From an uncultured Clostridia bacterium (GTDB lineage: Bacteria > Bacillota > Clostridia > Oscillospirales > CAG-272): a DNA stretch of 28,527 nt. The notes beneath the pieces were generated by a model that was not told the DNA's origin, searched no databases, and worked only from the letters and a program-made list of their open reading frames with translations. The translations under genes and the position numbers were made by a program. Location: contig CAJGCT010000024.1 in the NCBI GenBank assembly GCA_904501985.1, positions 1 through 28,527 of the forward strand, read 5' to 3'. The first letter of the stretch is position 1, and every line of letters starts with the position of its first letter. Positions 1 to 7,270 of this stretch are shown here, piece after piece.

Positions 1-533
1 ATATTGTCGGCAAGAGTGCGCATAGTCTGAAGACCCTCAAGGTCCTTCTTTACCTCATCTGCCGTATTCCCGTGTACCTGATTCCAATATTGAGACGTAA
101 CAACGGGCATATTGCTCATCTGGAAAAATTTATTAAGTGATTCGTAAGCCGCAGATGCCCCACCCCGTCTGCATGAAACCACCGCCGCCGCAGGCTTGCC
201 CTGAAGAATCGCCGAGCTGCTGTAGAAAAGTCTTCCGAGAAAGCTGGTGATCTGTCCGGACGGTCCTGCGTAATGTACAGGCGAACCTACCACAATGCCG
301 TCGCACTCCTCCATTTTCTCCTGTGCCGTTTGCAGGACATCTCCGGCGAATACACAACGATTTTCAAGATTCGAACATCCGCGGCATCCGGTACAGCTTT
401 TTATCGGCTCTGTTCCAAGCCACAGTATTTCCGTGTCAATTTCGTTTTTGGCAAGCTGTGCTTCAACCTCATGAAGTGCCGTGTAAGTGCATCCGAATTC
501 ATGTGGACTTCCGTTAATGAGCAGTACTTTCAT
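1..533 (-). CDS. Iron-sulfur flavoprotein / NADPH-dependent FMN reductase family protein, 3' end cut by window edge
   Basis: Reading the minus strand from ATG at 533 gives an open frame of 177 codons that runs off the left edge, so the C-terminus is missing. It begins MKVLLINGSPHEFG, the beta-strand plus phosphate-loop start of flavodoxin-fold FMN reductases. Residues 83-89 are GSPVHYA, the usual second FMN-contact segment. Cysteines at 47, 50, 53 and 60 form a compact CX2CX2CX6C cluster, which in the iron-sulfur flavoprotein family binds a 4Fe-4S cluster next to FMN. An AAAGGA ribosome site lies about 12 bases before the ATG, and a good sigma-A promoter precedes it. Likely role: cytosolic electron transfer or quinone/flavin reduction. 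The substrate cannot be told. Family confidence is good, exact function is not. Confidence 0.85.
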   Translation of the reverse strand, partial: MKVLLINGSPHEFGCTYTALHEVEAQLAKNEIDTEILWLGTEPIKSCTGCRGCSNLENRCVFAGDVLQTAQEKMEECDGIVVGSPVHYAGPSGQITSFLGRLFYSSSAILQGKPAAAVVSCRRGGASAAYESLNKFFQMSNMPVVTSQYWNQVHGNTADEVKKDLEGLQTMRTLADN

Positions 534-626
534 AATTCGTTTGATCCTTTCAAAATCAGTGTAAATTTTTGTTTACCTCAAGCAAAGTCTGCAATAGGCG
601 AATTAACAATGTTATCGTACATATAT

Positions 627-655
627 ATTTTACTAAGTCGGCTTGAATTTGTCAA
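627..655 (-). promoter_or_regulatory. Sigma-A promoter of the flavoprotein gene
   Basis: On the minus strand TTGACA (655-650), a 17-base spacer and TAAAAT (632-627) are correctly ordered, with a predicted start near 620 and a leader of about 85 bases to the ATG at 533. It diverges from the glcK promoter about 60 bp away. Confidence 0.7.
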
Positions 656-716
656 TCATCATTCGCTGGGAGCGCAGAAAATTTGTGAAAAATTTACCGC
701 AAGCACATAAAAATAC

Positions 717-745
717 TTGACATCGCAAGTAAAATACATTATAAT
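717..745 (+). promoter_or_regulatory. Consensus sigma-A promoter of glcK
   Basis: TTGACA (717-722), exactly 17 bases, then TATAAT (740-745): a perfect consensus match at ideal spacing. The predicted start is near 752, giving a leader of about 74 bases. An interrupted dyad, GCAAGTAAA (725-733) against TTTACTTTGC (768-777), brackets the -10 and start and could be an operator. A small TTTGCA/TGCAAA hairpin (773-788) lies in the leader. Confidence 0.8.
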
Positions 746-825
746 AATATCTGTAAATTATATTATATTTACTTTGCAATAATGCAAAATTAAGGAAGGG
801 AACGCTTCTTAGCAAGGTTTTACTT

Positions 826-1788
826 ATGAATTATATCGGAATTGACCTTGGCGGCACAAATATCGCCGTAGGTATCATTAACGAAAGATACGAAATGCTG
901 GCAAAAGGCAGTGTCCCCACAGGTGCAGACCGCGACGGCAAAGAGATCATCAAGGACATGGCAGATCTCTGCGCAAAGCTGGTTTCTGAAGCAGGACTTA
1001 CTTTCGATGACATCGAATATGCAGGTATTGCCGCTCCCGGCTCTGTTGATCCGGCAAACGGTGTTGTAGTTTATGCAAACAACCTTCATTTTGACAATTT
1101 TGCTATCTCAGATGTCCTAAAAAGCTATATTCCCGTGAAAAAGGTATATCTCGAAAACGATGCAAATGCCGCAGCACTTGGCGAGGCTGTTGCAGGTGCC
1201 GCACGCGGCGTTAAAGACGCAGTAATGATCACTCTCGGAACAGGAGTTGGCGGCGGAATTATAATCGACGGCAAAATCTATTCCGGCTTTAATTACAAGG
1301 GTGCCGAGCTTGGTCATATCGTTATTCAGCACGGCGGCAGACCCTGCTCCTGCGGAAGACTTGGCTGCTGGGAAGCATACAGCTCCGCTACAGGTCTTAT
1401 TAACATGACAAAGGAAAAGATCGACGAATGCAACAAGGCAGGCATCCCCACCATCATGGCAGACAAGGTTGCTTCTGACGGCAAGGTAAGCGGTAAGACC
1501 GCATTTGCCGCAATGAAGCTTGGCGATGTTCCTGCTAAGGATGTAGTCGATGAATATATCTCCTATCTTGCTTGCGGTCTTACAAATATCATAAACGTAT
1601 TCCGCCCTGAGATTCTCGTTATCGGCGGCGGCATATGCAACGAAAAAGAATATCTCACCGATCCGCTCAACGAGATCATCGCTAAAGCCTCCTATGGCGG
1701 CAACACAGGTGTAAATGACACTGTGCTGAAGATTGCGGAGCTTGGAAACGACGCCGGCATCATCGGTGCAGCCGTTCTCGGTCTTTAA
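826..1788 (+). CDS. glcK: ROK-family glucokinase
   Basis: A 320-residue protein of normal ROK sugar-kinase length. The N-terminus carries the phosphate-binding motif GIDLGGTNIAVG (5-16). LENDANAAALGE holds the catalytic-base aspartate at D112. The ROK zinc site is visible as ELGHI (H164) followed by CSCGRLGC (174-181) and E183. It phosphorylates glucose to glucose 6-phosphate with ATP in the cytosol, feeding glycolysis or, through phosphoglucomutase, the glycogen cluster found elsewhere in the window. The start is the ATG at 826 with a modest AAGG site 9 bases upstream. It has its own consensus promoter and is followed by a strong hairpin, so it is probably monocistronic or attenuated. Other ROK hexokinases (mannose, allose, N-acetylglucosamine kinases) cannot be ruled out from sequence alone. 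Confidence 0.9.
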   Translation: MNYIGIDLGGTNIAVGIINERYEMLAKGSVPTGADRDGKEIIKDMADLCAKLVSEAGLTFDDIEYAGIAAPGSVDPANGVVVYANNLHFDNFAISDVLKSYIPVKKVYLENDANAAALGEAVAGAARGVKDAVMITLGTGVGGGIIIDGKIYSGFNYKGAELGHIVIQHGGRPCSCGRLGCWEAYSSATGLINMTKEKIDECNKAGIPTIMADKVASDGKVSGKTAFAAMKLGDVPAKDVVDEYISYLACGLTNIINVFRPEILVIGGGICNEKEYLTDPLNEIIAKASYGGNTGVNDTVLKIAELGNDAGIIGAAVLGL

Positions 1789-1809
1789 TTAAACAGAATC
1801 CGAACCGTC

Positions 1810-1861
1810 GGACGGGAGGGGACTGTCATAGGGCGGTCTCCCCTCGTCCTTACTGCTTTTT
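1810..1861 (+). terminator. Strong hairpin with short T-tract between glcK and the PAP2 gene
   Basis: Arms 1810-1823 and 1836-1849 pair over 14 positions with two G-U pairs and one mismatch, around a 12-base loop. A CTTTTT tract (1856-1861) follows and directly abuts the ATG of the next gene. It resembles an intrinsic terminator for glcK, but the T-tract starts seven bases past the stem, so termination may be partial. It may alternatively act as an attenuator or mRNA-protecting structure. Confidence 0.5.
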
Positions 1862-2701
1862 ATGAAAACAAAAAAACTTTCTTTGCTAACGGTAATCCTC
1901 GCTCTTATGTGGATTTTGGCACTTGCCGCCGCCACTGTATACGACCTTGACATTTCTCTTGCAATTGCAGACGAAAATTCCATATACGGGCGCATATTTG
2001 AAGTAGCCGGAGAACCTCCGGCAATACTCTTTACCTCTTTTAATCTTGCGCTGATGACAGCATATTTTCTAAAAAAACCGTCATGTACAAAAAAAGATTA
2101 TATGCTTGCCGCTCTTTGTCTTATCGGAACCGTGGGCACAGCTGTGTTCACAGTGAACAAAACTGCGGATTATCTTACAGACTACGGCATTATCTCCGAT
2201 AGCATCACGGTGACGGTATGTGCGCTATTAGCATCTGCCGCAGTAACAGCTTTATTTTTTATACTCACAATGCGCATGGACTACCACACCACCAAGCGAT
2301 ATTTTAACATCGCACTTCATTGTGTTATTGCCGCTATACTGACATTTGTAATCATATGGGGACTAAAGCTTGTGTGGGGACGTGTCAGGTTCAGACAGCT
2401 TGAGAATGATCTTTCCCTTTTCACACCGTGGTATTTGCCGCAGGGATTCACAGGATTTTTCTCATTCCCGTCAGGTCACACCGCTAACGCAACGGTTATA
2501 ATTTCGTCACTTTACTATTTTCACGATCTTCAGAGCAAGCACAAAAAGTATGAAAAGCCGCTCAAGGTGCTTCTGGCAATATGGATCGCTCTTGTGGCGT
2601 TCTCACGCGTGAGAATCGGTGCACATTATCTTTCCGATGTCCTCTTTGGGCTTGCTGTCACTGTTTTTATTGTGTATTTTTCAAAACCGAGGAAAAAATA
2701 A
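1862..2701 (+). CDS. Membrane PAP2-family phosphatase
   Basis: A 279-residue integral membrane protein with about six hydrophobic segments. The PAP2 signature is mostly present: a degenerate first motif KLVWGRVRF (169-177, with the usual RP proline replaced by Phe), FPSGHTAN (202-209, catalytic His in SGH) and SRVRIGAHYLSDV (248-260, nucleophilic His in the last motif). Relatives dephosphorylate undecaprenyl pyrophosphate, phosphatidic acid or phosphatidylglycerol phosphate at the outer face of the membrane. Which of these applies is not clear. No ribosome site is seen before the ATG at 1862: the preceding bases are a T-tract and a hairpin, and an in-frame stop (1829-1831) excludes a longer start. 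Its stop codon directly abuts the ATG of the next gene, so the two are probably cotranscribed. Confidence 0.8.
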   Translation: MKTKKLSLLTVILALMWILALAAATVYDLDISLAIADENSIYGRIFEVAGEPPAILFTSFNLALMTAYFLKKPSCTKKDYMLAALCLIGTVGTAVFTVNKTADYLTDYGIISDSITVTVCALLASAAVTALFFILTMRMDYHTTKRYFNIALHCVIAAILTFVIIWGLKLVWGRVRFRQLENDLSLFTPWYLPQGFTGFFSFPSGHTANATVIISSLYYFHDLQSKHKKYEKPLKVLLAIWIALVAFSRVRIGAHYLSDVLFGLAVTVFIVYFSKPRKK

Positions 2702-3244
2702 ATGTATATTGATAAAACGCTTTATACCTCACGCCCCGAAAACGAACGGCTTCCAAAGGAAATGCGTTCCTACGATTTTCTCGAATCCATCGGCGTGCCA
2801 TATGTACGCATAGACCACGATGCCGCCAATACCATGGAAGAATGCGCCAAGGCCAAAGAAATTCTGGGTGTCAAAATATGCAAGAATCTCCTGCTTTGCA
2901 ATTCTCAAAAAACCAAATTTTATATGCTGCTCATGTCGGGCGACAAGCAGTTTGTAACAAAGGATTTTTCAAAAAAGATCGGCTCCTCAAGGCTTTCTTT
3001 CGCTCCACCGGAATTTATGGAAAAATTTCTTGATATCACCCCCGGCTCCCTCTCGGTGCTGGGACTCATGAACGACACCGAAAACAACGTCACACTGTAC
3101 ATCGACCGCGACGTTGTAAACGACGAATATTTCGGATGCCATCCCTGCATAAACACCTCCAGCATCCGCATAAGTACCGATGACCTTTTAAACAAAGTCA
3201 TCCCTGCAACAAACCATGAAGTAAATTTCGTTGTGCTTGATTAA
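2702..3244 (+). CDS. Prolyl-tRNA synthetase-associated domain protein (ProXp/YbaK-type aminoacyl-tRNA deacylase)
   Basis: A 180-residue single-domain protein matching free-standing trans-editing factors related to the INS domain of prolyl-tRNA synthetase (ProXp-ala, PrdX). Visible family features are KNLLL (residues 61-65), the SGDKQFV stretch with downstream lysines, SRLSFAPPE, TPGSLSVLGLMND and GCHPCINTSSIRIS near the C-terminus. These proteins hydrolyse mischarged Ala-tRNA(Pro) or Cys-tRNA(Pro) in the cytosol. The specificity cannot be assigned here. The ATG immediately follows the TAA of the PAP2 gene, and a GAGGA site lies inside the end of that gene, which suggests translational coupling. 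Confidence 0.85.
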   Translation: MYIDKTLYTSRPENERLPKEMRSYDFLESIGVPYVRIDHDAANTMEECAKAKEILGVKICKNLLLCNSQKTKFYMLLMSGDKQFVTKDFSKKIGSSRLSFAPPEFMEKFLDITPGSLSVLGLMNDTENNVTLYIDRDVVNDEYFGCHPCINTSSIRISTDDLLNKVIPATNHEVNFVVLD

Positions 3245-3258
3245 ATTCGGAGATAAAA

Positions 3259-4560
3259 ATGGTTACAATAACAGACGTTGAATGCGCCTCGCCGGCAGAA
3301 AAGCACGGTATTGCGCCGGGAGATATACTGATTTCCATAAACGGTTACGATATACGTGATGTTCTTGATTATCAGTTTCGCCTGTGCGAAAAAAAGGTTA
3401 CGCTGAAGCTCCACCGCGGACCTGAGCTTTTTGATGTGACTATAAAAAAAGACGAATACGGCGACATCGGACTGCGCTTTGAAACCTATCTGATGGATAA
3501 AAAGAGGTCCTGCAAAAACAAGTGCGTATTTTGCTTTATAGATCAGCTTCCCTGCGGTATGCGCGATTCCCTCTACTTCAAGGATGACGATTCACGCCTA
3601 TCATTCCTCATGGGCAACTACATTACCCTTACAAATCTCACAGACGAGGATGTAGAGCGAATAATCGAGATGAAAACCTCGCCCATTAACATTTCGGTCC
3701 ACACCACGAATCCCGAGCTTCGGGTTAAAATGATGAAAAACAAACACGCCGGCGAGGTGCTTGACTATATGCGCCGCTTTGCTGAGGCAGGAATATCCCT
3801 TAACTGCCAGATAGTTCTCTGCAAGGGACTTAACGACGGCGAAGAGCTTATTGGCTCCATGAGAGACCTTACAAAGCTCACACCGAATCTTCTCGGCGTA
3901 TCAATCGTCCCTGCCGGCATCACCGACCACCGCGACGGGCTTTATCCCCTTGAGCCGTTCACGGCAGAGGAGCTAAACGGGGTAATTGATACAGTTGACG
4001 CATTCGCGGCAGAGTGTATGGAAAAATACGGCTCACGACTGTTTTTCTGCTCGGACGAAATGTATCTTCAGGCAGGACGGCCGCTTCCCGATGAAGAATA
4101 CTACGAGGGATATCCGCAGATTGAAAACGGCGTTGGAATGATCCGCTCTATGCAGTGCGAGTTTGAGGACGAGCTTGAATATTTGTCGGAATATGACTTA
4201 GAAAAGCCTCGCACGCTGTCAATAGCAACCGGTGAGGCGGCATACGACTTTATCCTCTCTCTTGCAAATGAGCTTACACGCCGTGTGGAATCGCTGAATA
4301 TTACCGTATACAAAATAAAAAACAACTTTTTCGGAAAAAATATTACCGTTGCCGGTCTTATTACCGGAAAAGATCTTTTGGAACAGCTAAAAGACAAGCC
4401 ACTGGGCGAGAGGCTTATTATTCCCTCTGTAATGCTTCGTGCGGAGCGTGATATGTTTCTTGATTCAATGACTACCACTGAGCTTTCCGAGAAGCTTTCG
4501 ACAGATATAGTCACCGCCGATTCAACCGGTGCGGATTTTATTTCGTCAATCCTGTACTGA
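3259..4560 (+). CDS. DUF512 protein with N-terminal PDZ-like and radical-SAM-like domains
   Basis: A 433-residue protein with the architecture of the widely conserved Firmicute DUF512 family. Residues 1-65 are PDZ-like (SPAEKHGIAPGDILISINGYDIRD). A cysteine cluster CKNKCVFC (C85, C89, C92; CX3CX2C) matches a radical-SAM iron-sulfur motif. The C-terminal half, with PAGITDHRDGL near residue 220, is the DUF512 domain. No enzymatic reaction is established for the family. Its regular location beside der and plsY, repeated here, hints at a link with ribosome maturation or envelope growth, but that is inference. An SD (CGGAGAT) is well placed before the ATG at 3259. The next gene starts 41 bases downstream. 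Confidence 0.9.
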   Translation: MVTITDVECASPAEKHGIAPGDILISINGYDIRDVLDYQFRLCEKKVTLKLHRGPELFDVTIKKDEYGDIGLRFETYLMDKKRSCKNKCVFCFIDQLPCGMRDSLYFKDDDSRLSFLMGNYITLTNLTDEDVERIIEMKTSPINISVHTTNPELRVKMMKNKHAGEVLDYMRRFAEAGISLNCQIVLCKGLNDGEELIGSMRDLTKLTPNLLGVSIVPAGITDHRDGLYPLEPFTAEELNGVIDTVDAFAAECMEKYGSRLFFCSDEMYLQAGRPLPDEEYYEGYPQIENGVGMIRSMQCEFEDELEYLSEYDLEKPRTLSIATGEAAYDFILSLANELTRRVESLNITVYKIKNNFFGKNITVAGLITGKDLLEQLKDKPLGERLIIPSVMLRAERDMFLDSMTTTELSEKLSTDIVTADSTGADFISSILY

Positions 4561-4601
4561 CCCTATCACCGAAAATACTCTTTTTGAAAGGAACAATATA
4601 G

Positions 4602-5933
4602 ATGTCAAAACCTGTTATAGCCATTGTCGGACGTCCTAATGTAGGCAAGAGCACACTTTTTAATAAGCTTGCCGGCGAGCGCATCTCTATCGTTGAGGAC
4701 ACCCCCGGCGTTACACGCGACCGCATATACTATGAAATAGAATGGAACGGACGTGCCATGATACTCGTTGACACAGGCGGTATAGAGCCGAAATCCGACG
4801 ATATCATATTAAAGCAGATGAAAAATCAGGCGGAAGTGGCTGTGTCAACAGCTGATGTAATCGTGTTTATGGTAGACGTGACCACGGGACTTACAGCCGC
4901 AGACCGCGACATCGCCACCATGCTTATAAAGAGCCAGAAGCCGCTGATACTCGCTGTTAACAAGTGCGACTCGGTGGGTGCTCCTCCCATGGAGTTTTAC
5001 GAATTCTACGAGCTTGGTATTGACGGCGAGCCGATACAGCTCTCCTCTGTTCACGGCACAGGCTCCGGCGACCTTCTTGACCGCGTACTTGAGCTTTGCC
5101 CTGCGGACGAAGAAAAAGAGGACGATTCCGACCTTATCAAGGTTGCCGTTATAGGCAAGCCTAATGCCGGAAAAAGCTCTATTATCAACAAAATCCTCGG
5201 CGAGGACCGTCTTATCGTTTCCGACATTCCGGGAACAACCAGAGATGCGGTTGATACAAGAGTTGAGAACGAATTCGGAAAATACACCTTTATTGATACT
5301 GCCGGAATACGCCGTCAGTCAAGGGTTGAGGACAGAATTGAAAAATTCAGTGTCCTGCGCTCAAAAATGGCGGTAGAACGCGCAGATGTTTGCGTTATAA
5401 TGGTAGATGCAAACGAGGGTGTTACCGAGCAGGACGAAAAGATAGCCGGAATCGCTCACGAGTCGGGCAAAGCCTGCATTATCGTCATCAACAAATGGGA
5501 TACCCTTGAAACCGAGGATAAAAACACGGTTGAATACGACAAAAAGGTGTACAATTCCCTGTCTTATATGACCTATGCCCCCACCCTTTATGTGTCGGCA
5601 AAAACAGGTCAGCGTATTACAAAGCTTTTTGAGCTTATCAACTATGTATACAACCAGAACTGCACCAGAATATCCACCGGTATGCTCAACGATGTTCTCA
5701 ACGACGCTACCGCACGTGTTCAGCCTCCGTCAGACAAGGGACGTCATCTGAAAGTATACTACATGACCCAGACAGGCACCTGTCCTCCCACCTTTGTTAT
5801 ATTCTGCAACAATGCGGAGCTTTTCCATTTCTCCTATCAGCGATATATCGAAAACCAGCTTCGCGAGGTCTTCGGATTCCGCGGAACGCCTATAAAAATA
5901 ATTATACGCCAGAAAGGGGATAAAGAAGAATGA
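4602..5933 (+). CDS. der: Ribosome-associated GTPase Der (EngA)
   Basis: A 443-residue protein with two tandem Ras-like G domains, the hallmark of Der. G domain 1 has GRPNVGKS (10-17), DTGG (57-60) and NKCD (120-123). G domain 2 has GKPNAGKSS (185-193), DTAG (232-235) and NKWD near 297. A KH-like domain forms the last 90 or so residues. Der is an essential GTPase acting in late assembly of the 50S ribosomal subunit. The ATG is preceded by GAAAGGA with good spacing. Its TGA overlaps the plsY ATG by four bases (ATGA), so the two are translationally coupled. Confidence 0.97.
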   Translation: MSKPVIAIVGRPNVGKSTLFNKLAGERISIVEDTPGVTRDRIYYEIEWNGRAMILVDTGGIEPKSDDIILKQMKNQAEVAVSTADVIVFMVDVTTGLTAADRDIATMLIKSQKPLILAVNKCDSVGAPPMEFYEFYELGIDGEPIQLSSVHGTGSGDLLDRVLELCPADEEKEDDSDLIKVAVIGKPNAGKSSIINKILGEDRLIVSDIPGTTRDAVDTRVENEFGKYTFIDTAGIRRQSRVEDRIEKFSVLRSKMAVERADVCVIMVDANEGVTEQDEKIAGIAHESGKACIIVINKWDTLETEDKNTVEYDKKVYNSLSYMTYAPTLYVSAKTGQRITKLFELINYVYNQNCTRISTGMLNDVLNDATARVQPPSDKGRHLKVYYMTQTGTCPPTFVIFCNNAELFHFSYQRYIENQLREVFGFRGTPIKIIIRQKGDKEE

Positions 5934-6682
5934 CACTCCATGAAATGCTTCGCGACGGACTTGTTGCAAGACTGATTGCAGGAGATTCCGGCGGAATATC
6001 ACCGTTTATGTTTATTCTGCTCTGTGCCGTGGGTGCTGTTATTGCCTATTTCCTCGGCGGTCTCAATTTTGCTATCATTATATCAAAATACAAGTTCAAG
6101 GATGACATACGCCGCTACGGAAGCGGCAATGCCGGTATGACCAATATGCTTCGCACATACGGAAAAGCCGCCGCCGCATTTACTCTTGTTGGCGACATGG
6201 CAAAGGCTATTGTTTCCGTGCTTATCGGCACTCTGCTTGCAGGTGAGGGCGGTGCATACATTGCGGCACTTTTCTGTGTCATAGGTCATTCCTTCCCTAT
6301 CATGTACGGTTTTAAAGGCGGCAAAGGAATAGTTGTTACCGCTTCGGCGCTTTTAGTGCTTGAGCCTGTTGTATTTCTCATCCTGTTTCTCATTTTCGTG
6401 CTGCTGGTAGCATCCACAAAATTTCTTTCCCTTGGCTCAATCGTGGGAATGCTTCTCTATCCGCTTCTTCTCAACCGTATGTACCCTATCCTAAACGGCG
6501 GCATATCGGAGGGCGCGACTGTAGCTATCGTATCAATACTTAACACAATTCTCGTTGTGTGGCTTCACAGAGAGAATATAGGGCGTCTTATGAGCGGCAC
6601 TGAAAACAAGTTCAGCTTAAAGAAAAAGGATAAGTTCATAAAGGACGAGAAAAAGGACACCGACGACGAAAATAAACAGTAA
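5930..6682 (+). CDS. plsY: Glycerol-3-phosphate acyltransferase PlsY
   Basis: A 250-residue polytopic membrane protein that acylates glycerol 3-phosphate from acyl-phosphate, the first committed step of phospholipid synthesis. PlsY motifs are clear: GSGNAGMTN (64-72, related to the usual SGNxGATN), GHSFP (119-123) and FKGGKG (128-133), within about five to six membrane segments. It is longer than typical PlsY (about 200 residues), with about 25 extra N-terminal residues before the first membrane segment and a charged C-terminal tail rich in Lys, Asp and Glu. The ATG overlaps the der stop as ATGA. A shorter start cannot be excluded. A bidirectional terminator follows immediately. Confidence 0.93.
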   Translation: MTLHEMLRDGLVARLIAGDSGGISPFMFILLCAVGAVIAYFLGGLNFAIIISKYKFKDDIRRYGSGNAGMTNMLRTYGKAAAAFTLVGDMAKAIVSVLIGTLLAGEGGAYIAALFCVIGHSFPIMYGFKGGKGIVVTASALLVLEPVVFLILFLIFVLLVASTKFLSLGSIVGMLLYPLLLNRMYPILNGGISEGATVAIVSILNTILVVWLHRENIGRLMSGTENKFSLKKKDKFIKDEKKDTDDENKQ

Positions 6683-6689
6683 TTATATG

Positions 6690-6720
6690 AAAAAGGACTG
6701 TGCTTGGCACAGTCCTTTTT
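6690..6720. terminator. Bidirectional intrinsic terminator between plsY and the flavodoxin-like gene
   Basis: Perfect 14-bp stem (6690-6703 with 6707-6720) with A-tract on one side and T-tract on the other, loop TTG. The symmetry fits termination of both convergent genes, plsY from the left and the flavodoxin-like gene from the right. Confidence 0.9.
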
Positions 6721-6733
6721 GATGTTTTATATA

Positions 6734-7153
6734 TTACTTAAGCTCAGCGGAAATCTTATCCATCCAAGCGGTAACAGCCGCTTTTTCTTCGTCCTTGACG
6801 CCGCCGAGGAAAGGCAGACCGCCCTTTATGTAAAGAACGTCCTCGATAGCATTTGTGCCAGCCTCCTTAGCCGCATCAACAAGCACCTTTGCGCCCTCTG
6901 CAGGACCGTCAATGATAAAAGCAACGTTAGCCGCACGAGTCTTGGTAAGCTCCTTGCAGAAAAGAACAAGAGAGCTTGGAGCATCCTTGCCTACAGTTGC
7001 GAGAATAACCACGAGACGCTCCTTGTCGCAGGAGTATGCCGGCGGTATCTTGTCCATGCAGTTAACCTTTTCGGTAGCATAGTTTGCCGTAATCATATCA
7101 GCAATGTTGATAAGCTTTTTCTTGCTTGTAGAATAAAGAACACGCATTTTCAT
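6734..7153 (-). CDS. Small flavodoxin-like protein
   Basis: A 139-residue protein starting MKMRVLYSTSKKK. A frame extending back to 7234 exists, but the ATG at 7153 has a strong GGAGGA site seven bases upstream, and the extension would run through the structured leader. It has an alternating beta/alpha pattern typical of flavodoxin-like folds: a first strand RVLYST followed by a short loop, LVVILATVGKDAPSS, then NVAFIIDGP and DVLYIKGGLPFLGG. The phosphate loop is degenerate compared with a classical T/S-x-T-G-x-T, so FMN binding is not assured. Probable cytosolic redox role, but I do not recognise a named gene. It is preceded by its own promoter and a structured leader, and ends at a terminator shared with plsY. 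Confidence 0.75.
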   Translation of the reverse strand: MKMRVLYSTSKKKLINIADMITANYATEKVNCMDKIPPAYSCDKERLVVILATVGKDAPSSLVLFCKELTKTRAANVAFIIDGPAEGAKVLVDAAKEAGTNAIEDVLYIKGGLPFLGGVKDEEKAAVTAWMDKISAELK

Positions 7154-7174
7154 AATAAATTCCTCCGATTTCTT

Positions 7175-7218
7175 CGGCAACAAAGTGTATTTCCCGTTTT
7201 TGTTGCCGTGAAAACGGG
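7175..7218 (-). promoter_or_regulatory. Structured 5' leader of the flavodoxin-like gene, pseudoknot arm order
   Basis: In transcript order the arms are A = CCCGTT (7218-7213), B = CGGCAACAAA (7208-7199), A' = AACGGG (7198-7193) and B' = TTTGTTGCCG (7184-7175). A/A' (6-8 bp) and B/B' (10 bp) are perfect complements in the A-B-A'-B' order of an H-type pseudoknot, with 4-, 0- and 8-base connectors. Read as alternatives, they are mutually exclusive hairpins. A further hairpin TTGGC/GCCAA (7234-7221) sits at the predicted 5' end. The SD (7166-7161) begins eight bases after B' and is not itself paired. Candidate cis-regulatory RNA, untested. Confidence 0.5.
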
Positions 7219-7241
7219 CATTGGCAGTCGCCAACGATACT

Positions 7242-7270
7242 ATTGTACCATAAAATCGCGCAAATTTGAA
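7242..7270 (-). promoter_or_regulatory. Extended -10 promoter of the flavodoxin-like gene
   Basis: On the minus strand TGG-TACAAT (7250-7242) forms an extended -10. A weak TTCAAA (7270-7265) lies 17 bases upstream as the -35. The predicted start is near 7235, so the transcript would begin just before the leader hairpin. Confidence 0.55.

Noticed and set aside
273..710. Plus-strand open frame over the left edge
   Set aside because: It runs antisense to the well-supported flavoprotein gene and across its promoter, with no SD or recognisable domain.
7175..7218. Transcription terminator for the GH13 gene at the flavodoxin leader stems
   Set aside because: Neither stem is followed by a T-run on either strand, and the arms lie downstream of the flavodoxin promoter.
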